This document shows, one piece after another, positions 1 through 8,538 of a stretch of 64,000 bases of DNA. Both the position numbers and the translations under genes were made by a program. Source of the DNA: Methylotenera_A sp031422335 (GTDB taxonomy: Bacteria; Pseudomonadota; Gammaproteobacteria; Burkholderiales; Methylophilaceae). The stretch spans positions 74,441-138,440 of the forward strand of contig JANOQW010000025.1 of the NCBI GenBank assembly GCA_031422335.1, in the 5' to 3' direction. The notes beneath the pieces are model-generated. The model did no database searches and was not told where the DNA came from. It saw only the letters and a list, made by a program, of their open reading frames with translations. Positions within the stretch are counted from its first letter, which is position 1. The number at the start of each line of letters is the position of its first letter.

Positions 1-450
1 ACCAGCCTTGTCTGTGTGTTCGCCGCTGGCAATATATGTGTCTATCATAGCATCGCTTAGCAGCATCATCTCTACCTGCGTGCTATTTAATGCGGTCTCC
101 AACTTGCCGTTATATGCCAGCGCAATGGCGGTGTGCACTTGGTGCGTGCTACCTGATAATTTCTTCAGCATATTAAATGCATCATCATCATTTTGTGGCT
201 TACCTAAGATCTCATTGCCTAGCGCCACCGTGGTATCTGCTGCCAAAATGGGTAGGTTTTGACTAGGTGATTTTGCCACAATTGCACGTGCCTTTTGTGC
301 AGCCAAACGCAACACATAATCGCTAGGCGATTCATCTGGCAATGCCGTTTCATCAATATCGGCGGGCATGACCATGCAATCAATACCAATTTGGTTTAAC
401 AGCGCCACCCGGCGCGGACTAGCTGAGGCTAAAATAATTTTTAAATGCAT
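1..450 (-). CDS. maf: Maf-family nucleotide pyrophosphatase, C-terminus cut by window edge
   Basis: The frame runs from an ATG at 450 to the left edge without a stop, so about 150 N-terminal residues are visible. The N-terminus carries the Maf signature ASASPRR, followed by AADTTVALG, KPQND and SGEHTDKAG. These fit the YhdE (dTTP/UTP pyrophosphatase) branch better than the YceF (m7GTP) branch, as I recall the families. Maf proteins hydrolyse non-canonical or excess nucleoside triphosphates to monophosphates in the cytoplasm. The gene is divergent from marC, with a 60-bp AT-rich gap. The family call is firm; the substrate branch is inferred. Confidence 0.9.
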   Translation of the reverse strand, partial: MHLKIILASASPRRVALLNQIGIDCMVMPADIDETALPDESPSDYVLRLAAQKARAIVAKSPSQNLPILAADTTVALGNEILGKPQNDDDAFNMLKKLSGSTHQVHTAIALAYNGKLETALNSTQVEMMLLSDAMIDTYIASGEHTDKAG

Positions 451-510
451 GACTTAACTTTAATTTAAAAAGTTAAAATTAACAAATTTTAATTTTAAGC
501 AAAATTCATT

Positions 511-1143
511 ATGGCAGACATCCCATTTCTTTTTAAAACAGGCATCGCTTTATTTGCTATCGTTAATCCAATTGGCTGCTTACCTATTTTTATAAATGCC
601 ACGCACAACTGGCCCAAAATTGAGCGCAACAAGACAGCCCGAACTGCAGGTATTACCGTATTTTTAATATTGGCATTGGCAACTTTTGCCGGCGATTTAA
701 CACTCAAATTTTTTGGTATTGGTATACCTTCATTTCAGGTGGGTGGTGGCATTCTGGTACTTTTACATGCCATTAATATGATGTATGCCAAACCTAGCAT
801 TAATCAGAATGCAGATGAAGCAGAAGCGATGGCAGAACGTGAAGTAATTGCAGTTTTCCCAATTAGCATCCCTTTGCTTGCAGGCCCAGGTGCAATTAGT
901 ACAATTATAATAGCAGCCGAGGCAAGTGGAAGTTTCATAGGCCATTTAAGTATGCTATTACCTATTGCTATAGTATGCATACTTGTCTGGATTGTGCTTA
1001 GATTGGCTGGTAATATTGCATTAAATCTTGGCACAATAGGCATTAATATTATTACGCGTTTAATGGGATTAATATTGACTGCCATGGCGGTCGAATCTAT
1101 CGCAAAAGGTTTATCTGGTTTATTCCCACATTTATTCTATTAA
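511..1143 (+). CDS. MarC-family integral membrane protein
   Basis: A 210-residue, strongly hydrophobic protein with about six predicted membrane helices. The family's conserved features are visible: FAIVNPIGCLPIF near the N-terminus, the FQVGGGILVLLHAI helix, and the second-half repeat FPISIPLLAGPGAIST. MarC/YchE (UPF0056) proteins sit in the inner membrane; an early link to multiple antibiotic resistance was not upheld, and their substrate is unknown. It stands alone between maf and the Nudix gene. Length is normal for the family. Confidence 0.88.
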   Translation: MADIPFLFKTGIALFAIVNPIGCLPIFINATHNWPKIERNKTARTAGITVFLILALATFAGDLTLKFFGIGIPSFQVGGGILVLLHAINMMYAKPSINQNADEAEAMAEREVIAVFPISIPLLAGPGAISTIIIAAEASGSFIGHLSMLLPIAIVCILVWIVLRLAGNIALNLGTIGINIITRLMGLILTAMAVESIAKGLSGLFPHLFY

Positions 1144-1204
1144 CTAAGCTAACCAAAGCAGCAACTAAGCGTTAAAATATATCTTTATTGTTAAAGTAAC
1201 GTAA

Positions 1205-1657
1205 TTGAAAAAACCACAATTTAAACCCAACACCACCGTCGCCGCCATTATTGAGCAAAACGGAAAGTTTTTGCTGGTAGAAGAAAAAACCGATCGCGGT
1301 AATCGCTATAACCAACCTGCGGGTCATTTAGAGGATGATGAAAGCCTAATTCAAGCGGTGGTTCGCGAAACCATGGAGGAAGCTGCCTATGAATTTACGC
1401 CAGAATTTTTGCTTGGAGTTTATCAGTGGAAGCACCAACATAATCACACGACATACTTACGCTTCGCGTTTATTGGCAAGGCAGGCAAGCACTACCCAAT
1501 GCAAGAATTAGACGATGGCATTGTGCAAGCAGTGTGGATGGATATAGATGAAATGCGCGACAAAGCGAATTTAATGCGTAGCCCGCAAGTACTTACCTGT
1601 GTTGAGGATTACCTCGCAGGCAAGCGCTATCCGCTGCAAGTGGTGACTCACTTATGA
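1205..1657 (+). CDS. nudJ: Nudix hydrolase, NudJ-like
   Basis: A 150-residue Nudix protein. The Nudix box begins at GHLEDDESL (about residue 40) and continues with RETMEEAAYEF; the usual glycine after EE is alanine here, which NudJ-type proteins tolerate. E. coli NudJ acts on thiamine pyrophosphate and nucleoside di- and triphosphates. Translation appears to start at TTG 1205, because the following MKKPQFKPNTTVAAI matches the family N-terminus and no ATG is available. The stop overlaps the mnmA start by 4 bp (ATGA). The nudJ-mnmA pairing is common in proteobacteria. Confidence 0.85.
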   Translation: MKKPQFKPNTTVAAIIEQNGKFLLVEEKTDRGNRYNQPAGHLEDDESLIQAVVRETMEEAAYEFTPEFLLGVYQWKHQHNHTTYLRFAFIGKAGKHYPMQELDDGIVQAVWMDIDEMRDKANLMRSPQVLTCVEDYLAGKRYPLQVVTHL

Positions 1658-2751
1658 GTAAGAAGAAGGTGGTTGTAGGCCTCTCTGGCGGCGTCGATTC
1701 TAGCGTCACCGCCCTATTGTTAAAGCAGCAAGGTTACGACGTGGTCGGGCTTTTCATGAAAAATTGGGAAGACGATGACGACGATGAGTATTGCTCATCC
1801 AAGCAAGATTTAATTGATGCGGTTTCAATCGCTGATAAAATTGGCATTGATATTGAAGCCGTCAATTTTAGCAAAGAATATAAAGACCGCGTATTTGCCA
1901 ATTTTTTAAGCGAATACAAAGCCGGCCGCACGCCCAACCCAGATATTTTATGCAATGCCGAGATTAAGTTTAAAGCTTTTCTCGACCACGCCATGAGCTT
2001 GGGTGCAGATTTAATTGCCACTGGCCATTACGCACAAGTGCGTGAAAATCCGCTAAAACCTGGGCTATTTCAACTGATAAAAGCCGATGATGGCAGCAAA
2101 GACCAAAGCTACTTTTTGTATCGGCTGAATCAAGCGCAACTTAGTAAAACCTTGTTTCCCTTAGGAAAATATCTAAAAACTGAAGTGCGCGAAATCGCCC
2201 GCCAAGCTGGCTTAATCAATGCAGAGAAAAAAGATTCCACGGGTATTTGTTTTATTGGCGAGCGGCCTTTTCAAGAATTTTTAGCACGTTATTTGCCCAA
2301 AAAACCGGGTAACATCAAAACGCCAGAAGGCAAACTGATTGGCCAGCACGATGGGCTAATGTATTACACATTAGGCCAAAGACAGGGCTTAAAAATTGGC
2401 GGTAGCCGCGATAGTAATGGCGAACCATGGTTTGTAGCTGCCAAAGATATGGTAGCAAATGAGCTGATTGTGGTACAAGGGCATGACCATGAATTATTAC
2501 AAAGCGATGGCTTAATTGCCAGCCAACTAACATGGATAGACGATGAAGACCCAATGACCAACTGGGTGTATGCCGCCAAAACGCGATATCGCCAACCCGA
2601 TGCGCCGTGCGAAATTGACGCGCTAGACAAAGTAAACGTAACAGTAAAGTTTGGCCAAAAACAATGGGCGGTGACTGCTGGGCAGAGCGCTGTGGTATAT
2701 GAGAGTAACGTTTGCCTTGGCGGAGGCATTATCACCGCCGCAATCAGTTAA
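1654..2751 (+). CDS. mnmA: tRNA-specific 2-thiouridylase MnmA
   Basis: A 365-residue enzyme that puts sulfur on U34 of tRNA-Lys, tRNA-Glu and tRNA-Gln, using sulfur relayed from IscS/Tus. The PP-loop GLSGGVDSSV is at residues 9-18. The two catalytic cysteines are visible: about Cys100 in NPDILCNAEIKF and about Cys199 in GICFIGERPF. The C-terminal beta-barrel is complete and the length is standard. It overlaps the upstream Nudix gene by 4 bp and is probably translationally coupled to it. Confidence 0.97.
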   Translation: MSKKKVVVGLSGGVDSSVTALLLKQQGYDVVGLFMKNWEDDDDDEYCSSKQDLIDAVSIADKIGIDIEAVNFSKEYKDRVFANFLSEYKAGRTPNPDILCNAEIKFKAFLDHAMSLGADLIATGHYAQVRENPLKPGLFQLIKADDGSKDQSYFLYRLNQAQLSKTLFPLGKYLKTEVREIARQAGLINAEKKDSTGICFIGERPFQEFLARYLPKKPGNIKTPEGKLIGQHDGLMYYTLGQRQGLKIGGSRDSNGEPWFVAAKDMVANELIVVQGHDHELLQSDGLIASQLTWIDDEDPMTNWVYAAKTRYRQPDAPCEIDALDKVNVTVKFGQKQWAVTAGQSAVVYESNVCLGGGIITAAIS

Positions 2752-2806
2752 ATAGTTTGGTGGCATTAATACAAACGCGATTTAACTCAATATTAGTTTA
2801 AAACAA

Positions 2807-2845
2807 ATGCTCTGGGAGCCAATATCCATGCGCCTTCCAGAGCAT
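2807..2845. repeat. Dispersed hairpin repeat, copy 1
   Basis: Imperfect palindrome with arms ATGCTCTGGGAG / CTTCCAGAGCAT around the core GCCAATATCCATGCG. The same arrangement recurs at 6906, 10881, 15404, 37981 and 43550. It lies just after mnmA. Confidence 0.8.
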
Positions 2846-2859
2846 CTATTTCCCCTCGC

Positions 2860-3070
2860 ATTCGTATGGTTTGCTTTTGACTTTAAGTCCCCTTTCCGCG
2901 CCTTCGGCTTGAGCCGGCAGATGGAAAGCGGCGAGGACTGTTTGAGTGCTGAAAGCGCGAGTTCCGCAGCAGCCCATCTGCGGCGCTAAGACCGAAGGAA
3001 ATTAGCGGCAGCGGGGTAGCCTTTTCTTTGGTTTCTTTCTTTTGGCTAAACAAAAGAAAGAAACTCGCCT
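2860..3070. repeat. Structured non-coding repeat-like block ending in a perfect hairpin
   Basis: The 380-bp gap after mnmA holds no convincing gene. This part is GC-richer than its flanks and full of complementary segments (CGCCTTCGGC, CAGATGGAAAGCGGCGAGG, GCAGCCCATCTGCGGCGC). It ends in a perfect 13-bp inverted repeat, TTTCTTTCTTTTG / CAAAAGAAAGAAA, at 3032-3063 with loop GCTAAA. I recall closely similar intergenic blocks in many proteobacteria, where they are often misannotated as short proteins. A name cannot be assigned from the sequence alone. Confidence 0.55.
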
Positions 3071-3132
3071 AGAGGCGAAAAGAATATTGAATTAGATTAT
3101 AGTGCCGCAAAGAATCTAGCCACCCTACTCGC

Positions 3133-3492
3133 CTAATTTTTTCTTTCGGAAAAATGGTACGTCCACCACAAAGATAAACCAAGCCAAACAAACAGAAAAG
3201 ACACCAAAGCATAAATTAAAAATGGTTTTAGTGCAGGCAGTCGAATCATTATTGGGAAAATAACTAAAAATACCAAAAGTAATATCTCATGTATAAAATA
3301 TAACTTTCTTGCAGGGTCAATTCTAGACTCATCTATCCATGGTGCCCGAATCTCTTTCAAGAAAAGAGGCTTAGAATGCATATATTTCAACGCATTATTA
3401 AATCTATAAACTGCTACTGCAATTACGAGGATTTGAATTAACCAAAGCGGCATAAATTTACTTAACTCAAAATTAACATCAAAGAAAATCAC
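3133..3492 (-). CDS. Hypothetical membrane protein, 119 aa
   Basis: Not recognised. Three hydrophobic segments are visible: about residues 15-31 (LWLIQILVIAVAVY), 70-85 (EILLLVFLVIFPIMI) and 92-110 (FLIYALVSFLFVWLGL). They are separated by a charged loop around residues 45-65, and a basic tail (SERKN) ends the protein. The start overlaps the stop of the upstream GST gene by 4 bp, so the two are probably co-transcribed and coupled. There are no motifs to suggest a function. Confidence 0.65.
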   Translation of the reverse strand: MIFFDVNFELSKFMPLWLIQILVIAVAVYRFNNALKYMHSKPLFLKEIRAPWIDESRIDPARKLYFIHEILLLVFLVIFPIMIRLPALKPFLIYALVSFLFVWLGLSLWWTYHFSERKN

Positions 3493-4100
3493 CCCACCAC
3501 TGGCATCGTCAATTTAAAACTCGGCCGTTTCACCAACAAACTATAATGCCGCGCCAAATTCACATATTTATCTTGCCAATTCAAACTTTTAAAGCGCAAA
3601 TCCACATAACCCAGCATGCAACCCAGCGCAATATCCGCCAAGCTAAAGGTCTCGTTTACACACCATTTTCTTTTGGTAATATCCAAGTTCAGCACCTCTA
3701 GCCCGCGCGCGACTTTCTCTAGCTGCTTATCGATATTGGCTTGCGATTGCTTTTCTTCTGGCTTGCGTTGCTCTAACATTGCGCTCACCGCTGCGTCGCA
3801 AATGCCGTCTGCAAGCGCCTCCCAGCGGCGCACCCAAATTTTGCTACTGTTATCTTGCGGAATTAAATGCGTGCCTGGCGCATGGTTATCTAAATATTCC
3901 ACAATCACGCGCGAATCATACACGCTGTCTCCATCAGCTAAAATGAGTACAGGAATTTTGCCAAGTGGATTGTGATTTTTAACAATATTATCGGCATCGG
4001 CCAGCACCACTTCTTGCAGTTCCAGATCAATGTGTTTTTCCATGGCGACGATGCGCACTTTGCGTGCATAGGGGCTATTTAAAGTGTATAAAAGCTTCAT
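3489..4100 (-). CDS. Glutathione S-transferase family protein (YibF-like)
   Basis: A 203-residue soluble GST. The N-terminal thioredoxin-fold domain opens with MKLLYTLNSPYARKVRI, where the Ser-Pro-Tyr region carries the likely catalytic serine. The cis-proline is in GKIPVL (about residue 50), and the glutathione-contact motif DSRVIVEYL follows at about 63. The all-helical C-terminal domain ends with ADIALGCMLGYVD. This resembles the YibF branch of bacterial GSTs; its natural substrate is not known. It is divergent from nadC with a 45-bp gap. Confidence 0.88.
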   Translation of the reverse strand: MKLLYTLNSPYARKVRIVAMEKHIDLELQEVVLADADNIVKNHNPLGKIPVLILADGDSVYDSRVIVEYLDNHAPGTHLIPQDNSSKIWVRRWEALADGICDAAVSAMLEQRKPEEKQSQANIDKQLEKVARGLEVLNLDITKRKWCVNETFSLADIALGCMLGYVDLRFKSLNWQDKYVNLARHYSLLVKRPSFKLTMPVVG

Positions 4101-4145
4101 GATTTTTCGCTCTTTTTAAATGATTAACTGCATTATAATGGAATT

Positions 4146-5039
4146 ATGACATCATCAAACTCTAGTCAATTATATGCACCATTATTTGCCCAAAAATACC
4201 CGCGTGGCTCACAAGCTTTTAATAATTTAGTTGCGCAAAATGTGCAGCTAGCATTAGCTGAGGATATTGGCAGCGGCGATCTAACAGCATCGCTGATACC
4301 CGCCACTCAGCTTGCTAGTGCGACGATTATCTCGCGCGAAAACGCAATTATTTGTGGGCAAGATTGGCTAAATGCATGCTTTTTTCAGCTAGATAAAAAC
4401 GTGCAGATTAAATGGCATGTGAATGAAGGCGACAAAGTAACGGCCAATCAATTGCTGTGCGAGATTTCTGGTAATGCGCGCGCATTATTATCTGCCGAGC
4501 GTTGTGCGCTTAACTTTTTGCAAACGCTGTCTGCGGTGGCCACGCATACACGTGAATATGCAGATGCGATTAGTGGTACAAGTGCACAAATTTTGGATAC
4601 GCGCAAAACGCTGCCTGGCTTGCGTTTGGCACAAAAATATGCAGTAACGGTGGGTGGCGGATTTAACCAGCGCTTGGCTTTATATGACGGCATTTTAATT
4701 AAAGAGAATCATATTGCCGCCGCTGGAGGCATTAAGCCTGCTCTGCAAGCCGCTCTGCTATTGGATTCTGGGGCATCAATTCAAATAGAGGTAGAAAATT
4801 TAGATGAATTGCAGCAAGCTTTAAATGCTGGTGCAACCAGTATTTTGCTAGACAATTTTAGCTTAGCCTACATGCACGAAGCTGTAAAATTAAGCCATGG
4901 TCGCGCGCTACTAGAGGCTTCAGGCAACGTGAATTTAGATACAGTACGCGCTATTGCAGAAACTGGTGTTGACCGTATTTCGATTGGCGCACTCACCAAA
5001 AATATTCGCGCCATAGATTTATCAATGCGTATAAAATAG
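4146..5039 (+). CDS. nadC: Quinolinate phosphoribosyltransferase (nicotinate-nucleotide pyrophosphorylase)
   Basis: A 297-residue enzyme of de novo NAD synthesis that converts quinolinate and PRPP to nicotinate mononucleotide and CO2. Family motifs are in order: EDIGSGDLTA (about residue 40), CALNFLQTLSAVAT (about 121), DTRKTLPGLR, KYAVTVGGGFNQRL, LIKENHI, IEVENLDEL, and the C-terminal phosphate site EASGNVNLDTV and GVDRISIGALT. Length is typical. It stands upstream of the GspE-like gene with a 29-bp gap. Confidence 0.96.
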   Translation: MTSSNSSQLYAPLFAQKYPRGSQAFNNLVAQNVQLALAEDIGSGDLTASLIPATQLASATIISRENAIICGQDWLNACFFQLDKNVQIKWHVNEGDKVTANQLLCEISGNARALLSAERCALNFLQTLSAVATHTREYADAISGTSAQILDTRKTLPGLRLAQKYAVTVGGGFNQRLALYDGILIKENHIAAAGGIKPALQAALLLDSGASIQIEVENLDELQQALNAGATSILLDNFSLAYMHEAVKLSHGRALLEASGNVNLDTVRAIAETGVDRISIGALTKNIRAIDLSMRIK

Positions 5040-5068
5040 AGCAGTATAAACAGAAGCGAGTATAACTG

Positions 5069-6850
5069 ATGAGCAAATTTGCCAGCACAATACAACCCAA
5101 AACCAAACTCAATTTAGGTGATGTATTGCGCATGTTGGTCAACGATGGTCGGCTAGAAAAATCACAAGCAGAAAAACTCTACAAAGACCGCAAGCAAGAT
5201 GGCAGCAAACTGCACCCAATTGTGGTAATTGGCGAGCAAAAATGGAAAGATTTTAAGCCACCGCACAAGGTGATGAACGCCGATTATTTATCGCGCTGGA
5301 TGGCGACACAAGTGGCGCTAGAGTTTTACCATATTGACCCACTGAAGTTGGACTTTACTACGGCTGCGCAAGTGGTGTCTAAAGCCTATGCTGAGCGGCT
5401 AAAAATTATGCCAATTTCCATTAAAAATGGTGTGGCAACGATTGCCACGGCGGAGCCTTTTCTAACTGACTGGATACCCGATTTAGAGCGTATTTTGGGC
5501 ATGACTATTCAACTGGTGTTTTCTAACCCAGTTGAAATTAGCCGTTATTTGCCCGAGATTTACAGCCTCGCACATTCAATTAGCTCGGCCAATACGGCAA
5601 AAGCGGGCCAAATTGTCGGCGTGCAAAATTTTGAGCAATTGATTGAGCTGGGCAAAGATAAAAACCTAGATGCCAACGAGCAACACGTAGTAAATATTGT
5701 GGATTGGCTACTGAAATATGCATTTGAACAGCGTGCCAGTGATATTCACCTAGAACCGCGCCGTAACACTGGCACGATGAGATTCCGTATCGATGGCGTG
5801 CTGCATCAAGTTTACCAGCTACCCAGCAATATTATGAACGCCATCACCAGCCGCATTAAATTGTTGGGGCGCATGGATATGGTAGAAAAGCGTCGGCCAC
5901 AAGACGGCCGCATTAAAACGCTAAGTAACGATGGCACTGAAATTGAGTTACGTTTATCGACCATGCCAACTGCCTTTGGCGAAAAGTTGGTGATGCGGAT
6001 TTTTACGCCAGACGTGATTGTGCAAGATTTTATTCAGCTAGGTTTTAGCAAAAAACAAGCTGATTTATGGGCGCAATGGACAGCTGCCCCCAATGGCATT
6101 ATTTTGGTGACTGGCCCAACTGGTTCAGGCAAAACGACGACGTTATATTCCACGCTAAAACAGCTGGCCACGCCAGAAGTTAATGTGAGTACGGTGGAAG
6201 ACCCAATTGAAATGGTTGAACCCGCCTTTAACCAAATGCAGGTGACGACGAATATTGGCCTGACCTTCGCTGATGGTATTCGCACATTGATGCGGCAAGA
6301 CCCAGACATTATTATGGTGGGCGAGATTCGCGATATTGAAACAGCCGATATGGCGATTCAAGCGGCCTTGACTGGCCATTTGGTACTTTCTACACTGCAC
6401 ACTAATGACTCGCCTTCTGCGGTCACCAGGCTACTAGACTTGGGCGTGCCAGCTTATTTAATCCACTCCTCAGTGTTAGGCATTATGGCGCAACGCTTGG
6501 TACGCACGCTGTGTGTGGTTTGCAAGGTGCCACATGAAATTACCGATGCAGAATGGGCATCGATTACGCATCCATTTAAAGCTAAAAAACCTGATACGGT
6601 GATGAAAGCGGTGGGTTGTGTAGAGTGCCGAAATACGGGCTACAAAGGCCGTAGCGGTATATATGAAATGCTGACCATCACGCCAAAATTGCGCAAATTG
6701 ATTACGCCCAATGCCGATTTAGCCCAGCTAAAGTTGCTGGCTTATCAAGAAGGCATGCAACCACTAATGGTAAACGGTGCTGAAAAAGTCGCGGCTGGCA
6801 CCACGACGATTGAAGAGTTGCTTAAAGTCGCACCGCCGCTAGATCAGTAA
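5069..6850 (+). CDS. GspE/PulE-family secretion or pilus ATPase (orphan)
   Basis: A 593-residue hexameric assembly ATPase. The N-terminal T2SSE_N/MshEN-type region spans about 1-170. Walker A GPTGSGKTTT is near residue 349, and the Asp box, Walker B (IIMVGEIRDIETAD) and His box (STLHTND) follow. A C-terminal tetracysteine zinc module has its Cys pairs at about 481 (CVVC) and 517 (CVEC). It is distinct from the pilB at 44.2 kb, and no type II secretion genes adjoin it. It could power a second type II/IV-like machine encoded elsewhere. The family is certain; the system is not. Confidence 0.9.
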   Translation: MSKFASTIQPKTKLNLGDVLRMLVNDGRLEKSQAEKLYKDRKQDGSKLHPIVVIGEQKWKDFKPPHKVMNADYLSRWMATQVALEFYHIDPLKLDFTTAAQVVSKAYAERLKIMPISIKNGVATIATAEPFLTDWIPDLERILGMTIQLVFSNPVEISRYLPEIYSLAHSISSANTAKAGQIVGVQNFEQLIELGKDKNLDANEQHVVNIVDWLLKYAFEQRASDIHLEPRRNTGTMRFRIDGVLHQVYQLPSNIMNAITSRIKLLGRMDMVEKRRPQDGRIKTLSNDGTEIELRLSTMPTAFGEKLVMRIFTPDVIVQDFIQLGFSKKQADLWAQWTAAPNGIILVTGPTGSGKTTTLYSTLKQLATPEVNVSTVEDPIEMVEPAFNQMQVTTNIGLTFADGIRTLMRQDPDIIMVGEIRDIETADMAIQAALTGHLVLSTLHTNDSPSAVTRLLDLGVPAYLIHSSVLGIMAQRLVRTLCVVCKVPHEITDAEWASITHPFKAKKPDTVMKAVGCVECRNTGYKGRSGIYEMLTITPKLRKLITPNADLAQLKLLAYQEGMQPLMVNGAEKVAAGTTTIEELLKVAPPLDQ

Positions 6851-6905
6851 TTAGGCTCAATAGTTAGTTTCAATAATAAAAGCTATTAAAAATCGTTAAA
6901 AACAC

Positions 6906-6946
6906 ATGCCCTGCAACCCGCATGGATATTGGCTTTAAGAGCACAT
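6906..6946. repeat. Dispersed hairpin repeat, copy 2
   Basis: Begins ATGCCCTGCAACC, has the core GCATGGATATTGGC and ends AAGAGCACAT. The core lies in the opposite orientation to copy 1. The arms are weaker than in other copies. It occupies most of the 120-bp gap between the GspE-like gene and the convergent PepSY gene. Confidence 0.75.
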
Positions 6947-6970
6947 TATTTAAGAAATATTGAATCAAAT

Positions 6971-7639
6971 TTATATCGATTGCATCGTAAATAACAAGGC
7001 TAAACCCACTGAGCTAGTCATTAAGCCTGCCATCACCAAACGCGATCTACGCATTTTTGTCCACAACAGCACGCCGGTAATACTTAACATTATTAGCGCA
7101 CCTGCCAAGCTATCAATCAGCAAAATCCAGCCAATACTCATGCCCACGCCTTTGTGTAAACGGCTTAGAAAAGCAAAACTATTCGCATCTTGCCTTTTCA
7201 CAGTGACGAATTGATTGCCGACCAAATATTCCGCAGTCACTGAATATTGTGGCGTATGGAAATCCACTTTCCATAAAGCAGGCTGCTCTACTAACACACC
7301 GTTCCAAGTGACTTTTTTAGCTGGTTCTTCATCAGTTTTTAAAGGCGATTTTTTGATGCCTAGCTCAGCTTGTAGCCATGTGCTGAGCGCTTTGGCATTA
7401 GCTGGTCGTTGCGCTGGTAATTTAAGCTCGAAATCAGTTTTTTCATATTGCGCATAAGGCAGCTTTAATACATTGCGATGATTCAGCAATATACCCGATG
7501 CACCAAACAACAGCCCCAAAGCCGCACCCCACAGGCCAAGCCAGCCGTGGGTGTTGCGTAACCAGCGTAAAAATGTGCCACGGCTGATTCGTTGCGATTG
7601 GTTTAACTTTAATGGGCTTGATGCTGTGCTTGCTGTCAT
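6971..7639 (-). CDS. PepSY-associated TM helix (PiuB-type) protein of the iron-uptake block
   Basis: A 222-residue inner-membrane protein. It has an N-terminal helix RNTHGWLGLWGAALGLLFG (about 30-50), a periplasmic PepSY-like domain (about 55-160), then LHKGVGMSIGWILLIDSLAG and a further helix pair at the C-terminus. The conserved RxxHxxLG start and LHKG motif mark the PepSY-associated TM family, which accompanies siderophore receptors and may include ferric-siderophore reductases. It is the third gene after the receptor at 8539 and the DUF4198 gene. The function is inferred from family and context. Confidence 0.8.
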   Translation of the reverse strand: MTASTASSPLKLNQSQRISRGTFLRWLRNTHGWLGLWGAALGLLFGASGILLNHRNVLKLPYAQYEKTDFELKLPAQRPANAKALSTWLQAELGIKKSPLKTDEEPAKKVTWNGVLVEQPALWKVDFHTPQYSVTAEYLVGNQFVTVKRQDANSFAFLSRLHKGVGMSIGWILLIDSLAGALIMLSITGVLLWTKMRRSRLVMAGLMTSSVGLALLFTMQSI

Positions 7640-7681
7640 TTTTACTTTTTTATCTTTAAAGAACTACTTTTTAAGAAAAAA

Positions 7682-8344
7682 CTACTTTTTAAGCACAGAA
7701 TACGTACTGACATGGCGAATATTATCGTAAGCATCACCTTGATAAGTACCTTTGTTAGCTTCTAAATATATCGATTCCAGCACATACAAGCCTGCCCATG
7801 GCATGTTAAAAGTGGCTTCGCCATTTTCATCCGCATCCAACTCTTGCAGCCATTGATTAGGCGCCATGACTTTCAGTTTTGCTTTACTAAGTGGCTTACC
7901 ATTTAAATGAACACGCACTTTATTATTGCCTAATGGCACAATATCTAAAGCATGGCTGGTAGCCGCCTCTGCATTGCCTGTGCCAATACGCGCGTAATAC
8001 ATAGGCTTAGCAATGCCGTAGTTGTATTTGGTCATATCTTTCACCTTCATGCCTAATTCATGTGCAATCACAGGCTGATTAATAGGCTGATTATTACTGC
8101 CTTCAACAGCAATAAAATCTGCCTCACGCTTGGTAGCAACCAAAGCTTTTTTATCTAGTGTCATGGCTTTTGGCGTCGCAATCGTATCTAGCCTACCACC
8201 TGTTTTTTCGCGCAAACCGCCTTCGTATTCGCCAAAGTAAAGTTTGGTTTGGCCATCGGCTTGCTCTAACCAAATAAAATGCGCTGACGCTGGTAATGAG
8301 ATAAGCAATGCGGTGATTGCGCTTAATAGTTTGAGTTGTTTCAT
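7682..8344 (-). CDS. DUF4198-family periplasmic protein
   Basis: A 220-residue exported protein with a clear signal peptide ending SLPASA before HFIWLEQ. The HFIWLE start, the FGEYEGG segment and the later MPWAGLYVLE stretch fit the DUF4198/NikM-like group. These are periplasmic beta-rich proteins found beside TonB-dependent metal receptors and thought to help in metal delivery. It sits between the receptor gene and the PepSY gene. An 18-bp tandem duplication containing AACTACTTTTTAAG lies across its stop codon (7662-7693). Confidence 0.75.
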   Translation of the reverse strand: MKQLKLLSAITALLISLPASAHFIWLEQADGQTKLYFGEYEGGLREKTGGRLDTIATPKAMTLDKKALVATKREADFIAVEGSNNQPINQPVIAHELGMKVKDMTKYNYGIAKPMYYARIGTGNAEAATSHALDIVPLGNNKVRVHLNGKPLSKAKLKVMAPNQWLQELDADENGEATFNMPWAGLYVLESIYLEANKGTYQGDAYDNIRHVSTYSVLKK

Positions 8345-8400
8345 GGTTTTTTCCTTAAGTATTTAGTCAGTTATTTAAAATTCTAAAAACTAGCAATTCC

Positions 8401-8471
8401 GTCATTCCCGCGAAAGCGGGAATCCATTTTAATAAAACACTTAGATGGATCCCCGCTTTCGCGAGGATGAC
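8401..8471. repeat. GTCATTCCCGC-type long inverted repeat
   Basis: Two 26-bp arms, at 8401-8426 and 8446-8471, are complementary except at three positions. Each contains CGCGAAAGCGGG or its variant. The spacer is about 19 bp. This REP-like type is common in proteobacterial intergenic DNA. A shorter relative lies at 25260-25293, and a half copy (CCCGTCATTCCCGCAT) near 10836. Confidence 0.8.
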
Positions 8472-8538
8472 GAATTTCGGTAATTTTGTTAAAAATTGAG
8501 CCTTACTTCGTTTCGTGCAAAGCTCTCAAATATTTAAA

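Noticed and set aside
2807..2989. A short ORF across the region after mnmA
   Set aside because: It is made up of the hairpin repeat and the structured block; its translation is arginine-rich filler with no domain.
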